Of a stretch of DNA of 64,000 nt, positions 50,177-59,279 are shown piece by piece (the stretch's first letter is position 1; each line of letters opens with the position of its first letter). Both the position numbers and the translations under genes were made by a program. Origin of the DNA: Rhodoferax sp. TS-BS-61-7 (GTDB lineage: Bacteria > Pseudomonadota > Gammaproteobacteria > Burkholderiales > Burkholderiaceae_C); NCBI RefSeq assembly GCF_002943465.1, contig NZ_PTQY01000006.1, positions 1 through 64,000 of the forward strand, written 5' to 3'. The notes under the pieces were generated by a model. The model saw nothing but the letters and a program-made list of their open reading frames with translations. It did not search any database and was not told the origin of the DNA.

Positions 50177-51103
50177 ATGGCTTCGCCCCCTGCTGTGCCC
50201 AACGCCACCGCCCTGCAAATGGCGCGTTTGTACGAGCAGTCGCCGTTGTTTGTGGCGCTGTTTGATGCAACGGACACCATGCGGTACGCCAACCCGGCGT
50301 TTAGCAGTGCCTTTGGGGTGGAGCCCAGCGCCACGCTGACCTGGACCGAGCTGATGCGCCGCAGCCACAGCTTGGGCGTGGGCGCTGCCATCCAGACCAA
50401 AGACCTCGAAGCCTGGCTCACATCCACCCGCTCGCGCCGGGGCAAGCTGCCGTTTCGCACCTTCGAGGCCGACCTGACCGATGGCCGCTGGATCTACATG
50501 ACCGAGACGGTGGACGAGCAGGGCTGGATGTTGTGTGTGGCGTTTGATATTTCGTCCATGCGCGTGGGCGAGCGCACGCTGCGCCTGGCGCGCGACGGTG
50601 CGCTGCGCGCTGCGCAGGTGGACGCGCTCACCGGCATCAGCAACCGCGCCCACGTGATGCAGCAGCTGGACAAGCGGCTGGACCAGCTGCGCGAGCGCCA
50701 GCAGCCCTGCGGCCTGGTGATGCTGGACCTGGACCATTTCAAACGGGTGAACGACACACACGGCCACCAGGCGGGCGACGGCGTGCTGACCCACTTTGCC
50801 CGGCTGGTGGAGGCCACGCTGCGCCGCGAAGACGGCTTTGGCCGCCTGGGGGGTGAAGAGTTCATGCTGTTACTGCCCAACATCAGCCACGCCGCGCTGG
50901 AGCAAACCGTGGGCCGGGTGCTAGAGAAAGTGCGCAGTGCGCGCCCGCTGCCCGACGTGCCGGGCTTTGCCTACACCTGCTCGGCCGGGCTCACCATGCT
51001 GGACCCCAGCCAGGACGCGGCGCACAACATGCGCCGTGCCGACCATGCGCTGTACGCCGCCAAGGCCCAGGGCCGCGACCAGTTGGTGTGGGCCGAGGCC
51101 TGA
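50177..51103 (+). CDS. PAS-GGDEF diguanylate cyclase
   Basis: A 308-residue cytoplasmic protein: PAS domain at ~10-130 (LYEQSPLFVALFDATDTMRYANPAF in part) and GGDEF domain at ~140-308. The active site is GGEEF from residue 225, and the I-site R216xxD219 lies five residues before it, so an active, feedback-inhibited cyclase is predicted. DLDHFKRVNDTHGHQAGD and the C-terminal AAKAQGRDQ are standard. The ATG at 50177 is preferred to a longer frame that overlaps glnS on the other strand. Confidence 0.9.
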   Translation: MASPPAVPNATALQMARLYEQSPLFVALFDATDTMRYANPAFSSAFGVEPSATLTWTELMRRSHSLGVGAAIQTKDLEAWLTSTRSRRGKLPFRTFEADLTDGRWIYMTETVDEQGWMLCVAFDISSMRVGERTLRLARDGALRAAQVDALTGISNRAHVMQQLDKRLDQLRERQQPCGLVMLDLDHFKRVNDTHGHQAGDGVLTHFARLVEATLRREDGFGRLGGEEFMLLLPNISHAALEQTVGRVLEKVRSARPLPDVPGFAYTCSAGLTMLDPSQDAAHNMRRADHALYAAKAQGRDQLVWAEA

Positions 51104-51121
51104 GCTGCAGCGAGGGGTGGC

Positions 51122-52000
51122 TTATTTGGGCAGGTTGGCCACATCCAGCCACAGCGCCTTGCGCCCCAGCGGGGTGGCGGCGGGCAGCAGCGGGTTGGTC
51201 AGCGCAATGGCCACGCGGCCGCGCAGGTTGGCGCGTTTGATGACATCGCCAAAACGCTCGTAAAACAGGGTGTCAAAGCTGCCGTCGGCCATGGCTTTGT
51301 GCAGGCCGGCCTCTATGGCGCTGGCCAGCACAGCGTCTTTTTTGTTCACAAAAAAGTAGATGGCTGCGGGGTAGTGCAGCAGCACTTTGTCTTCCACCAC
51401 CAGTTGTTGTTTGCTGGCCAGCGCGGTTTCGTCCCAGATCTCCAGAATGGAGCGCGGAAAGTAGTCAAACCGCCCGGCTTGCAGCATGGCAAACAGGCCT
51501 TCATAGGCCGTGCTGGTGGCCACCCGCAGGCCATTGCCTTGCAGGATGTCGGTGTCGGGCCAGTCGTGGCCCTGGCCGGCGGCAAAGGCACGCAGGTCGT
51601 CCAGCCCTTTGACGCCAGAAATAATGCCCCGGTGCTGCTCGCGCACAAAAGCAATGCGGTAGCCAAACAGCCCTTTGTCGATGGGCACGCGAATGGGCAG
51701 CAGCTGCTCTTCGCGTTCTTTGGAGGTCATGCTCCAGACCACATTGACACCGGCGCCCGTGGCCAGCCGGGTCAGTGCGGCGCCCTGTGGCATGGGGCGG
51801 GGGTAGGAGCGAATGTCGTAGTGGGTGCCCGATTTCTTCAGCGCCAGTTCCAGCAGGCGCACGGGGTAGTCGAGCCGGCTGTCGGCCTCGGGAATCTCGC
51901 GGGAATACACAACGGAAATCTTCTCTGCCTGCACGGGCCAGGCGGCCAGTAGCAGCAGGCACACCAGGCTGGCGTGCAGTGTTTTGAGCCAAAGGGGCAT
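51122..52000 (-). CDS. Orphan periplasmic solute-binding protein (SBP_bac_3-like), paralogue C
   Basis: A 292-residue exported protein (signal peptide to about VQA, residue ~25). Landmarks IRVPIDKGLFGYRIAF, DTDILQGNG, GRFDYFPRS, IYFFVNKK and NLRGRVAIALTNP are shared with the protein at 11593-12495, showing recent common ancestry. No transporter genes are adjacent; its closest neighbour is a convergent PAS-GGDEF gene, which would fit a sensing role, although that is inference. Confidence 0.75.
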   Translation of the reverse strand: MPLWLKTLHASLVCLLLLAAWPVQAEKISVVYSREIPEADSRLDYPVRLLELALKKSGTHYDIRSYPRPMPQGAALTRLATGAGVNVVWSMTSKEREEQLLPIRVPIDKGLFGYRIAFVREQHRGIISGVKGLDDLRAFAAGQGHDWPDTDILQGNGLRVATSTAYEGLFAMLQAGRFDYFPRSILEIWDETALASKQQLVVEDKVLLHYPAAIYFFVNKKDAVLASAIEAGLHKAMADGSFDTLFYERFGDVIKRANLRGRVAIALTNPLLPAATPLGRKALWLDVANLPK

Positions 52001-52120
52001 GGTGCCCTTTCCAACGTCTGCAATGACTCCCTGCGTTTTTGTAGTGGCCCGTCGTCAGGCATTTGGCGCATGCACAGATAGTACTTGCGTGCTGCACATT
52101 TGCAAGCCGTATGTACAGCC

Positions 52121-53029
52121 CTAGGGGGCGGGTGCTTGGGCTTCGCGGACTGAGGGGTAGGCAAAGTCCAGGCTGCGGTAGCCGTCCATGCGTAGCGTGG
52201 TCTGCCAGCCGCCCCAGTTGGTCACGGTGTCGTAGTGGCGGCCGGTGCGTTTGCCTTGCACGTCGGTGTATTCGCTCAGCAGTTGCCAGCGGTTCGCCGG
52301 GCGGCCCTGGGCGTCAAACGGAGTGGTGTCGATATAGAGCTGGTTGACCACTTGCAGCGGTGTGCCGGGGTGGCTGTAGCTCAGCAGCTTGAGGCCGTAC
52401 CAGGTGTTGTCGGCCAGCCGGGTGTCCAACTGCGGGGCCAGCACTACGTAGTCGTACAGCGGGTGGGTCAGCTCCTTGGCAAATCGGGTGATGCCGCTTG
52501 CGCCGCCGGGGCCAAAGGTCATCATGGTGCAAGAGGCGGCATCGCCATCTTTTGCGCTGTGGTGGCCGCCGCGGATTTTGAGGGTGACTTGTGCATTCAC
52601 CGGGGTGAGCGGCTCGTGCACCCGCACATACACCGTGAACTCCTGGTTGCGCACATCCTGCGGGCTGCTGAGATAGCCCTGCTGCGTCTTCCAGTTGAAT
52701 TGCTGTTTGCCGCCGCTGGCCCGCAGGTGCAGGCGCGCGGTAAAGCCCTTGCCCCCGCTGCTGTAGGTGAGTGGGGTGGCCTGCAAGTTCCAGTAGCGCA
52801 GGGGGCCTTCCTGGGCGGCGGTGGCGCTGGCCTTGTAGTCAAAGCCAAAGCGTGTGTCGGTGTTGGGGTCTTGTGTGCCCAGCGCCAACGCGCTGCCACC
52901 AGCTTGCGCGGGCAGCAACATCTGCACGCCTTGGGCGTCCAGCTCTGTGGCGGGGGCGGGGCCGCTCAGCGTCAGCAGGCACAGCAGGGCCAGGGTTGGC
53001 AGGGGTGTGGTGGTGCGCATGGGCTGCAT
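52121..53029 (-). CDS. Exported protein of unknown function, coupled to glutaminase gene
   Basis: A 302-residue protein with a signal peptide (to about APA, residue ~27) and a beta-rich body (FGFDYKASATAAQEGPLRYWN, LHLRASGGKQQFNWKTQQGYLSS in part, DYVVLAPQLDTRLADNTWYGLKLLSYS in part) that has the look of a jelly-roll or carbohydrate-binding fold. I cannot assign a family. The ATG at 53029 shares one base with the glutaminase stop (TGATG), so translation is coupled. A substrate link to glutamine is not evident. Confidence 0.6.
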   Translation of the reverse strand: MQPMRTTTPLPTLALLCLLTLSGPAPATELDAQGVQMLLPAQAGGSALALGTQDPNTDTRFGFDYKASATAAQEGPLRYWNLQATPLTYSSGGKGFTARLHLRASGGKQQFNWKTQQGYLSSPQDVRNQEFTVYVRVHEPLTPVNAQVTLKIRGGHHSAKDGDAASCTMMTFGPGGASGITRFAKELTHPLYDYVVLAPQLDTRLADNTWYGLKLLSYSHPGTPLQVVNQLYIDTTPFDAQGRPANRWQLLSEYTDVQGKRTGRHYDTVTNWGGWQTTLRMDGYRSLDFAYPSVREAQAPAP

Positions 53030-53985
53030 CAGGCCTGGTGCCACCCGGTGAGCTGCACCAAGCGCTCTAGCGCAAAGGCGCCTAGCACCGAGTTGCCTTT
53101 GGCGTCCAGCTCGGGCGCCCACACTGCAATAGTACCCACGCCCGGCGCAATGGCCACAATGCCGCCGCCCACGCCGGTTTTGACCGGCAGGCCAATGCGG
53201 TAGGCAAAATCGCCCGCTGCGTCATAGGCGCCACAGGTGAGCATGAGGGCATTCACACGGCGTGCGTCGTCGGCGGCCAGAAACTGTTCATCGGGTTGGC
53301 CGTCGCGGCCCAGGTCGCGCCCGCCGTTGGCCAAAAACATGGTGGCCTGGGCGAGCTGGGCGCAGCTCATTTCGGTGGCGCACTGGCGGCAGTAGTTGTC
53401 CAGCACCAGCTCGGGTTCGTTCACAAAGTTGCCGTAGCTTTTCATGAAGTAGGCCAGGGCCATGTTGCGGTGTGCGGTTTCGCGTTCGGACCGGGCAATG
53501 CGCGCGTTCCAGCTCAGCTCTGGGTCGTCCGTCAGGCGGCGCAGGGCACCCAAGAGCGCGTAGTCCAGGTGGGCGTAGCGGGTGGTCAGGATGTCGGTGA
53601 TGACCAGCGCGCCAGCGTTGATAAACGGGTTGCGTGGAATGCCTTTTTCGGTTTCCAGTTGCACCATGGAGTTAAACGCCGCGCCGGACGGCTCGCGACC
53701 CACACGCCGCCACAGGTCGTCGCCCACCGTTTTGAGCGCCAGCACAAAGGTAAACAGCTTGGTGATGCTCTGCAGCGAAAACGGCGTGTGTGCATCGCCC
53801 ACGTTGCAGGTGCTGCCGTCCACCAGCGCTACGGCCATGCCGAACTGGCGCGGCGCCACCTCGGCCAGCGCCGGAATGTAGCTGGCCACGCGGCCCTGGC
53901 CAAACAGAGCCTGGGCTTCGGTGTGGATCTGGTCCAGGATGGCGGGCAGGTCAGCGGTGTGGGCTGCGGGCATTGGGGTTTGCAT
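53029..53985 (-). CDS. glsA: Glutaminase
   Basis: A 318-residue serine-dependent glutaminase (GlsA/YbaS/YneH family), converting glutamine to glutamate and ammonia. The nucleophile motif SLQSITK (SxxK, ~residues 70-76) and the blocks GREPSGAAFNSMVQLE, KGIPRNPFINAGAL, KSYGNFVNEPELVLDNY (in part) and PVKTGVGGGIVA are diagnostic, and the length matches the family (about 310). It is 1 bp overlapped with an exported protein gene downstream. Confidence 0.95.
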   Translation of the reverse strand: MQTPMPAAHTADLPAILDQIHTEAQALFGQGRVASYIPALAEVAPRQFGMAVALVDGSTCNVGDAHTPFSLQSITKLFTFVLALKTVGDDLWRRVGREPSGAAFNSMVQLETEKGIPRNPFINAGALVITDILTTRYAHLDYALLGALRRLTDDPELSWNARIARSERETAHRNMALAYFMKSYGNFVNEPELVLDNYCRQCATEMSCAQLAQATMFLANGGRDLGRDGQPDEQFLAADDARRVNALMLTCGAYDAAGDFAYRIGLPVKTGVGGGIVAIAPGVGTIAVWAPELDAKGNSVLGAFALERLVQLTGWHQA

Positions 53986-54046
53986 GGGCGGATTCTAGGA
54001 GCCTGGCTGTGGTACATATGCGGCCAAACCACAGCAGGTATGCACC

Positions 54047-55165
54047 ATGCACATCAAAGACTTTACGGACACCACCAATCTGGTGGTGGAGCTGCGTTTA
54101 CAGGACCTGAAGGAGGCCGCCCGCGACGGCCTGGTCACCGAGGCCCAGGCCCAGAGCCTGTGGCAGCGCTGGAGCCACAGCGCCCCCGCGCACACCCAGC
54201 CGCCAGAGCGCACCGGCCCCACACCGGGGCCTGCGTTTGGCTTTGTGAACGTGCTGTATTACTTTGGCGGGCTGGTGGCCATTGGTGCCATGAGTCTCTT
54301 TATGACGCTGGGCTTCCAGTCGCTGGGGGCCGGCGCCTTGTTGGCGATTGCGCTGGGCTATATGGTGGCGTGCCTCAAGGTGGCAGACCATTTCAAGGCG
54401 CGTGGTCTGCATGTGCCTGCGGGCTTGTTGGCCACGCTGGCGGTATTTCTGGTGCCGCTGGCCGTGTGGAGCGCGCAGAGCCTAGCAGGGCTGTGGCCAC
54501 CGGGTGGCTCCGATGTGTTTGCCAGCTACCACACGCGCATTGACTGGCGCTGGCTCACGCTGGAATTTGCCACGCTGGCCGCTGGTGTGGTGATGCTGTG
54601 GCGCTACCGCCTGCCTTTTATGGTGATGCCACTGGCCCTCACGCTCTGGTACATGAGCATGGATGTTGCCAACGCCCTGCTGAACGACCACGGCTGGGAA
54701 TGGGAGTTCATGCGCGATGTGTCGCTGGTGTTTGGCATTGGCACCGTGGCGGTGGCGCTGTGGGTGGATGTGCGCAGCCGCCTGTCGCTGACCGCCGAGT
54801 GGCGGCAGGACTTTGCGTTTTGGCTCTACATTTTTGGCACCACCATGTTCTGGTGTGGCCTGAGCCTGCATGACTCCGATTCGGAGCTGGGCAAGTTCAT
54901 TTACGCGTTGATCAACCTGGCGCTGGTGCTGGTGGGCGCGGCCATTGGGCGGCGCGTGTTCACTGTGTTTGGTGCACTGGGCGTGGCGCTGTACCTGGGC
55001 CACCTGTCGCACGAGGTGTTCCGCGACAGCCTGTTGTTCCCGCTGGCGCTGACGCTGCTGGGCTTGGGGGTGGTGGCGCTGGGCGTGTGGTGGCAACGGC
55101 ACGAGGCAGCCATTGCTGCGCGGCTGGCGCGTTATGTGCCGCAGGGGCTGCAGCCGCGCAGCTGA
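54047..55165 (+). CDS. DUF2157-like multi-pass membrane protein
   Basis: A 372-residue membrane protein. A soluble N-terminal ~70 residues contains GLVTEAQAQSLWQRW, which resembles the short N-terminal helix of DUF2157-type proteins, followed by about ten hydrophobic helices from residue ~75 on. Function unknown. It is divergent from glsA and ends 28 bp before a bidirectional terminator. Confidence 0.65.
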   Translation: MHIKDFTDTTNLVVELRLQDLKEAARDGLVTEAQAQSLWQRWSHSAPAHTQPPERTGPTPGPAFGFVNVLYYFGGLVAIGAMSLFMTLGFQSLGAGALLAIALGYMVACLKVADHFKARGLHVPAGLLATLAVFLVPLAVWSAQSLAGLWPPGGSDVFASYHTRIDWRWLTLEFATLAAGVVMLWRYRLPFMVMPLALTLWYMSMDVANALLNDHGWEWEFMRDVSLVFGIGTVAVALWVDVRSRLSLTAEWRQDFAFWLYIFGTTMFWCGLSLHDSDSELGKFIYALINLALVLVGAAIGRRVFTVFGALGVALYLGHLSHEVFRDSLLFPLALTLLGLGVVALGVWWQRHEAAIAARLARYVPQGLQPRS

Positions 55166-55193
55166 TGCCGTAAACAGGCATTGAAATGGGCAT

Positions 55194-55228
55194 AAAAAAA
55201 GCGCACTGCAGGCAGTGCGCTTTTTTTG
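55194..55228. terminator. Bidirectional rho-independent terminator
   Basis: GCGCACTGC-AG-GCAGTGCGC is a perfect 9-bp stem, flanked by an A run on the left (55194-55200) and a T run on the right (55221-55227). It serves both the membrane protein gene (+) and the convergent livK-like gene (-). Confidence 0.9.
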
Positions 55229-55265
55229 CGTCTGGCAACTTGCGTTGCCAGTGCAGTGAGGCGAA

Positions 55266-56408
55266 TTAACGAATCACAGCCAGGTCGGTCAGCTTGCCGC
55301 CCTTGATGGTCTTCAGGGTCAAAGCGCCGTTCAGGATGTCGCCCTTGTTGTCAAAGGAGATGTTGCCTGTCACGCCTTTGTAGTCCTTAGTAGCGGCCAA
55401 CACGGGCAGGTACTTGGCGGGGTCAGAAGAACCAGCCTTGACCATGGCAGCAACCATGACCTTCACGCCGTCGTACACGTAGGGTGCGTACACCTGAACG
55501 TCGGTACCGAACTTGGCTTTGAACTTGGTCTTGAATGCGTCCATGCCGACTTTGGCCTGGCCTTCAACGCCACCAGCTTCAGCGCAGAACACTTGGTTGT
55601 CAGACACTGCGTCGCCAGCCAGCTTCACCAGTTCGGTAGAGCAGATGCCGTCGCCGCCCATGAACTTGGCGTTGATGCCCAGAGACTTCATCTGGCGCAG
55701 CATGGGGCCGGCCACAGCGTCCATACCGCCGAAGAACACGACGTCAGCTTTCTTGCCCTTGATGGTGGTCAAGATGGCGTTGAAGTCGGTGGCTTTGTCG
55801 GTAGTGAATTCCTTGGCAACCACGGTGCCGCCAGCGGCTTCCACAGCCTTGGCAAACTCTTGTGCCACGCCTTGGCCGTACGCGGTACGGTCGTCGATCA
55901 CGGCGATGGCCTTGCCCTTCAGGGTAGACACAGCGTACTTGCCCAGAGTGCCACCCAGTTGGGTGTCATCAGCCACCAGACGGAAGGCTGTCTTGAAGCC
56001 TTGGCGGGTGTACTTGGGGTTGGTAGCGGAAGGAGAAACTTGGGGGATGCCGGCTTCGGAGTAGATGCTGGAAGCGGGGATGGTGGTGCCGGAGTTCAGG
56101 TGACCGATCACGCCGGACACTTTGGCATCAGCCAGCTTTTGGGCGACTGCAGTGCCTTGCTTGGGGTCAGCAGCGTCGTCTTCGGTCATCAGCTTCAGGG
56201 TGACCTTTTTGCCTGCAATGGTCACGCCAGCGGCGTTGAGTTCTTCAACGGCCAAGATGGCGCCGTTTTCGTTGTCTTTACCCAGGTGGGCGATCGCGCC
56301 GCTGGTAGGGCCAACGTGAGCGATGGTGACAACAGCGTTTTGCGCAAATGCCATGCCGGTAGACAGAGCGATAGCTGCTGCTGCGACGGTTTTCAACTTC
56401 ATCAACAT
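55266..56408 (-). CDS. Branched-chain amino-acid ABC transporter substrate-binding protein, LivK type
   Basis: A 380-residue periplasmic protein with a signal peptide cleaved near AFA (residue ~22). HVGPTSGAIAHLGKDNENGAILAVEELNAAG (in part), VIGHLNSGTTIPASSIYSEAGIPQVSPSATNPKYT (in part) and DRTAYGQGVAQEFA are LivK-family blocks. ABC permeases and ATPases are not in this window. ATG at 56408 follows GGAG by 8 bp. It ends 38 bp before the bidirectional terminator. Confidence 0.9.
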   Translation of the reverse strand: MLMKLKTVAAAAIALSTGMAFAQNAVVTIAHVGPTSGAIAHLGKDNENGAILAVEELNAAGVTIAGKKVTLKLMTEDDAADPKQGTAVAQKLADAKVSGVIGHLNSGTTIPASSIYSEAGIPQVSPSATNPKYTRQGFKTAFRLVADDTQLGGTLGKYAVSTLKGKAIAVIDDRTAYGQGVAQEFAKAVEAAGGTVVAKEFTTDKATDFNAILTTIKGKKADVVFFGGMDAVAGPMLRQMKSLGINAKFMGGDGICSTELVKLAGDAVSDNQVFCAEAGGVEGQAKVGMDAFKTKFKAKFGTDVQVYAPYVYDGVKVMVAAMVKAGSSDPAKYLPVLAATKDYKGVTGNISFDNKGDILNGALTLKTIKGGKLTDLAVIR

Positions 56409-56623
56409 AAGAACTCCAGGTAAAAAAATCGTGAATTAATTTCCACAACGCGGACGTTAGCGCAAGTCGCAGGTACTGGACATGAGGCTTGTACTTAGGA
56501 CCTTGTTGTATTCAAAGATCTAATGATGCATGAATTTCATTACTCCCAAAAGCGGGATTGATAGGTAAAAACCCGTATTCATTTGGTGCCTCCGCCACTG
56601 CCGTGCACTGCACTAGTGCATGC

Positions 56624-57214
56624 TCATGCGAGCAGGGTTTTTGCAAAGGCGTTGATGGATTCCACATCGGGTGTCAGCGCGGTGTAGTGCAGGCCTTCGC
56701 GGACCAGCATGGCGCGCAAGCCGCGGTCCACATCGCGGGCCTGGTCTTCGTCCTGAAAGCGGCCGGTGTGCACATACTTCTTGTCGCCGCGCTCAACGAA
56801 CACATTGATGTTGTCGTGCTGCCGGTACCACTCCAGAATTTGCGCGCGCGTCTTGGCCACGTCGCAGATGTTCTCGGGGTAGTTTTCGTTGTAGTACAGC
56901 ACCTGGGGCAGCGAGCATTCGGTGATGAGGAACTGCACCTGCCCGTCCAGCAGATTGAGCATCTCGTACTGGCGCTGGGCAATGAAGTACTGGTTTTTGA
57001 GCACTTCAAAGTTTTGCTGCCACACCAGCGACTTGGCGAAGTCGGGGATGGTCTCTACCGTCTTGGTGTGCAGGTGCAAGTACAGGATGATGGCCGAGGA
57101 GATGAGCGATTTGTCACACCCTGGCCCACCGATGACGTTGATGACCTTGGTGGGGTACAGGCGCATCTTGGTTTCATGCAAGGTGTTGGGCACTGTGGTG
57201 TAACGCAAGGTCAT
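56624..57214 (-). CDS. Phage-type P-loop NTPase-like protein with altered Walker A
   Basis: A 196-residue protein resembling the AAA_28-type ATPases of large phages (pattern INVIGGP-C-KS, EYAKDLVW, YxNxNxFxxR). The Walker A here reads GGPGCDKS; the Gly directly before Lys is Asp, which should impair nucleotide binding. Other landmarks are VETIPDFAKSLVW, FLITECSLPQVLYYNENY (in part) and NINVFVERGDKKYVHTGRFQDE (in part). It sits between two LivK-type genes on the same strand without an obvious partner. Activity is uncertain. Confidence 0.6.
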   Translation of the reverse strand: MTLRYTTVPNTLHETKMRLYPTKVINVIGGPGCDKSLISSAIILYLHLHTKTVETIPDFAKSLVWQQNFEVLKNQYFIAQRQYEMLNLLDGQVQFLITECSLPQVLYYNENYPENICDVAKTRAQILEWYRQHDNINVFVERGDKKYVHTGRFQDEDQARDVDRGLRAMLVREGLHYTALTPDVESINAFAKTLLA

Positions 57215-57238
57215 GGGGTGTCTCCCGTTGGCTGGGGC

Positions 57239-58399
57239 TTACCAGTTGTCTGAGCGCATCTGCGATTCCCACAGACCGCCGTTGGCACTGTACACCCCAA
57301 TCACGCCGTAGCGCTGCTCGCCCTGCGCATCCCACTTCATGGAGCCTGTCACGGGGGCGTAGCCGTCGATCTTCTTCAGTGTGGCGGTGATGTCTTTGGG
57401 CTTGGCCGATTCGGCACGGCGGATGGCGGCTGCCAACACGTACATGGCGTCGTAGGTGTAGTGGCCAGCGTAGGCGGGGTCGATCTTGTACTTGGCGCGG
57501 TACTTGTCGAGGAAGGCGCCACCGGCGGTGAACTCGCGCGCCTCCAGGATGGGGGAGGTGGCAAACAGGCCGCTGGCCACGCCTGCGCCCTTGAGCATCA
57601 GCGTGGTCTTGATGGTGTCGCCACCCAGCACCTTGATGTTGGTGTAGCTGATGGCCTTGAGCGCATCGAGCAGCGCCACGATCTGGAAGTCATTGAGGGT
57701 GGAAACCACCACTTCCACGCCGGTTTCCTTGATCTTGGCGGCCACTTCTTCAAACTTGGTGGTCTTGTCGTCAAACGACTGTTGCAGCACCACTTCTTTC
57801 TTGGCGGCTTTGAGCTGAGCACCAGCGCCGGCGGCCAGGTCTTTGCCGTAGGGGGTGCCATCGTCCAGCAGGGCGAACTTGGTGCCCGAGAACTGCGAGG
57901 CCGAGTAACTGCCAATGGCCTTGGCCTGCAGGGTGTCGTTGGCCACCAGGCGGAAGGTGGTGTCCAGGCCCAGTTGGGTGTACTTGGGGTTGGTAGAGAT
58001 GGCCAGCTGGGCGATGCCCTTTTCGGCGTAAATGGGGGCGGCGGCAATGCTGACGCCCGAGTTCAGGTGGCCAATGACGGCCACTACGCCGGCGTCCACC
58101 AACTGCTGGGCCACTTCTTTGCCGGTGTCGGCGTTGGCGCGGTCGTCCACGGCCACCACCTCAAAGGTCACGGTCTTGCCTTTGACTTTGTAACCTTCCT
58201 TGTTGAGTTCTTCTACGGCCAGGTTCACACCGTTGAGCAAGTCCTGCCCGAGGGCCGAAAGGTTGCCTGTGAGTGGCTGGGCCACGCCAATCTTGATGAC
58301 AGAGGGGACAGAATCGCAACCCTGGAGCAGGGCGCTGGAGAGAACGGCAGACAGGGCCAGCAGGCGCACAGCGCTGCGGCGCGAGAGATTCAGTTGCAT
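57239..58399 (-). CDS. Lipoprotein branched-chain amino-acid-type substrate-binding protein
   Basis: A 386-residue protein with a lipoprotein signal (LLQGC, Cys ~29) followed by a LivK-type domain: IGVAQPLTGNLSALGQDLLNGVNLAVEELNKEG (in part), VIGHLNSGVSIAAAPIYAEKG, and TSPILEAREFTAGGAFLDKYRAKYK (in part). It differs clearly from the LivK at 55266, so it is a separate lineage. It lies 24 bp upstream of the phage-type P-loop gene in the same direction and may be cotranscribed with it. Confidence 0.9.
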   Translation of the reverse strand: MQLNLSRRSAVRLLALSAVLSSALLQGCDSVPSVIKIGVAQPLTGNLSALGQDLLNGVNLAVEELNKEGYKVKGKTVTFEVVAVDDRANADTGKEVAQQLVDAGVVAVIGHLNSGVSIAAAPIYAEKGIAQLAISTNPKYTQLGLDTTFRLVANDTLQAKAIGSYSASQFSGTKFALLDDGTPYGKDLAAGAGAQLKAAKKEVVLQQSFDDKTTKFEEVAAKIKETGVEVVVSTLNDFQIVALLDALKAISYTNIKVLGGDTIKTTLMLKGAGVASGLFATSPILEAREFTAGGAFLDKYRAKYKIDPAYAGHYTYDAMYVLAAAIRRAESAKPKDITATLKKIDGYAPVTGSMKWDAQGEQRYGVIGVYSANGGLWESQMRSDNW

Positions 58400-58521
58400 C
58401 GTGGGGTTCCTAGTAGGAGAAGGGGGACATTGTAGGGAGCCGCCCTGTTCACGCAACCACCGTGCCACGCTTCCCCGCCTGTGGTTAACCCCTAGAGCCG
58501 CGGTGCGGGTCGTGGCGCAAT

Positions 58522-59253
58522 TTAGCCGCACTGGGCCTGAAATTCCTTCAACGCGGCGGCTTGGATCTTCTTGATGCTGCCATCGCCCTCCATCTTGCGC
58601 AGCACCGCGGTGATGCGGGGCACCAGTGCCGCATGTTTGTTGTGCACAAAGTGGTAACCCGCCAGCACCTCCAGCGAGGGTTGCAGCAAGACCACCTTGT
58701 TCAGCCCCAGTTGCCGGACCAGGCAGCCGTTGAAACGCGACTCCACCGCCACATCGGTGCGGCCCAGTTCCAGTTTGCGAAACAGCGCCTCCAGGTTGGG
58801 CGCGGGGTCGGTGCGCATGCCCTGCAGGCGGTGCTCGAAATAACGGATGCCGGCGATATGGCCAACCAGAAAAGGTTGCAGCGAGGCAAAACCGTTGGGC
58901 ACAAGATCCCGTCGCGTGGCCCAGACCGCGGTTTCTTCGTAAGAGATGGGCACATCAATCCGTAACAGGTTGGGCGCCAGCTCCAACGTCACGGTCATGC
59001 CCAGGCCGTCGACTTCTCCCGCCTCGGCTTGGGCATAGCCCCGCCGTATAGGCAAGGGCATAAACGCCACGTCGATCCCCAGCTCTTTGTAGGCGGCGCT
59101 GAGTACGCGCTGGGCCATCGTTTTGCTGAAGCGATCGTCAGTGGTGACTGCAAAAACCAGGCTGTTGCCCTGAGCCTGGGCTAGGGGGGTAGCAAGGCTG
59201 GTCAGCGCGGCCAGCACAACCAACCATATCCGTGCACTACGGAGCAGTGCCAT
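58522..59253 (-). CDS. Orphan periplasmic solute-binding protein (SBP_bac_3-like), paralogue D
   Basis: A 243-residue exported protein (signal peptide ending near AQA, residue ~28). VFAVTTDDRFSKTMAQRVLSAAYKELGIDVAFMPLPIRRG (in part) and EAGEVDGLGMTV correspond to the family-3 binding fold, as do GYHFVHNKHAALVP near the C-terminus. It is smaller than the other three orphans and has an extra C-terminal Cys. The gene is followed by a LytTR operon on the same strand, suggesting a ligand sensor, but no fusion shows this. Confidence 0.7.
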   Translation of the reverse strand: MALLRSARIWLVVLAALTSLATPLAQAQGNSLVFAVTTDDRFSKTMAQRVLSAAYKELGIDVAFMPLPIRRGYAQAEAGEVDGLGMTVTLELAPNLLRIDVPISYEETAVWATRRDLVPNGFASLQPFLVGHIAGIRYFEHRLQGMRTDPAPNLEALFRKLELGRTDVAVESRFNGCLVRQLGLNKVVLLQPSLEVLAGYHFVHNKHAALVPRITAVLRKMEGDGSIKKIQAAALKEFQAQCG

Positions 59254-59279
59254 GGGTCTCCTCCTTGTGATGTCGGCGC

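Noticed and set aside
56609-56620. TGCACTAGTGCA palindrome as operator
   Set aside because: A perfect 12-bp palindrome lies just after the P-loop gene stop, but it is not placed near a start codon and has no partner site; it may be random.
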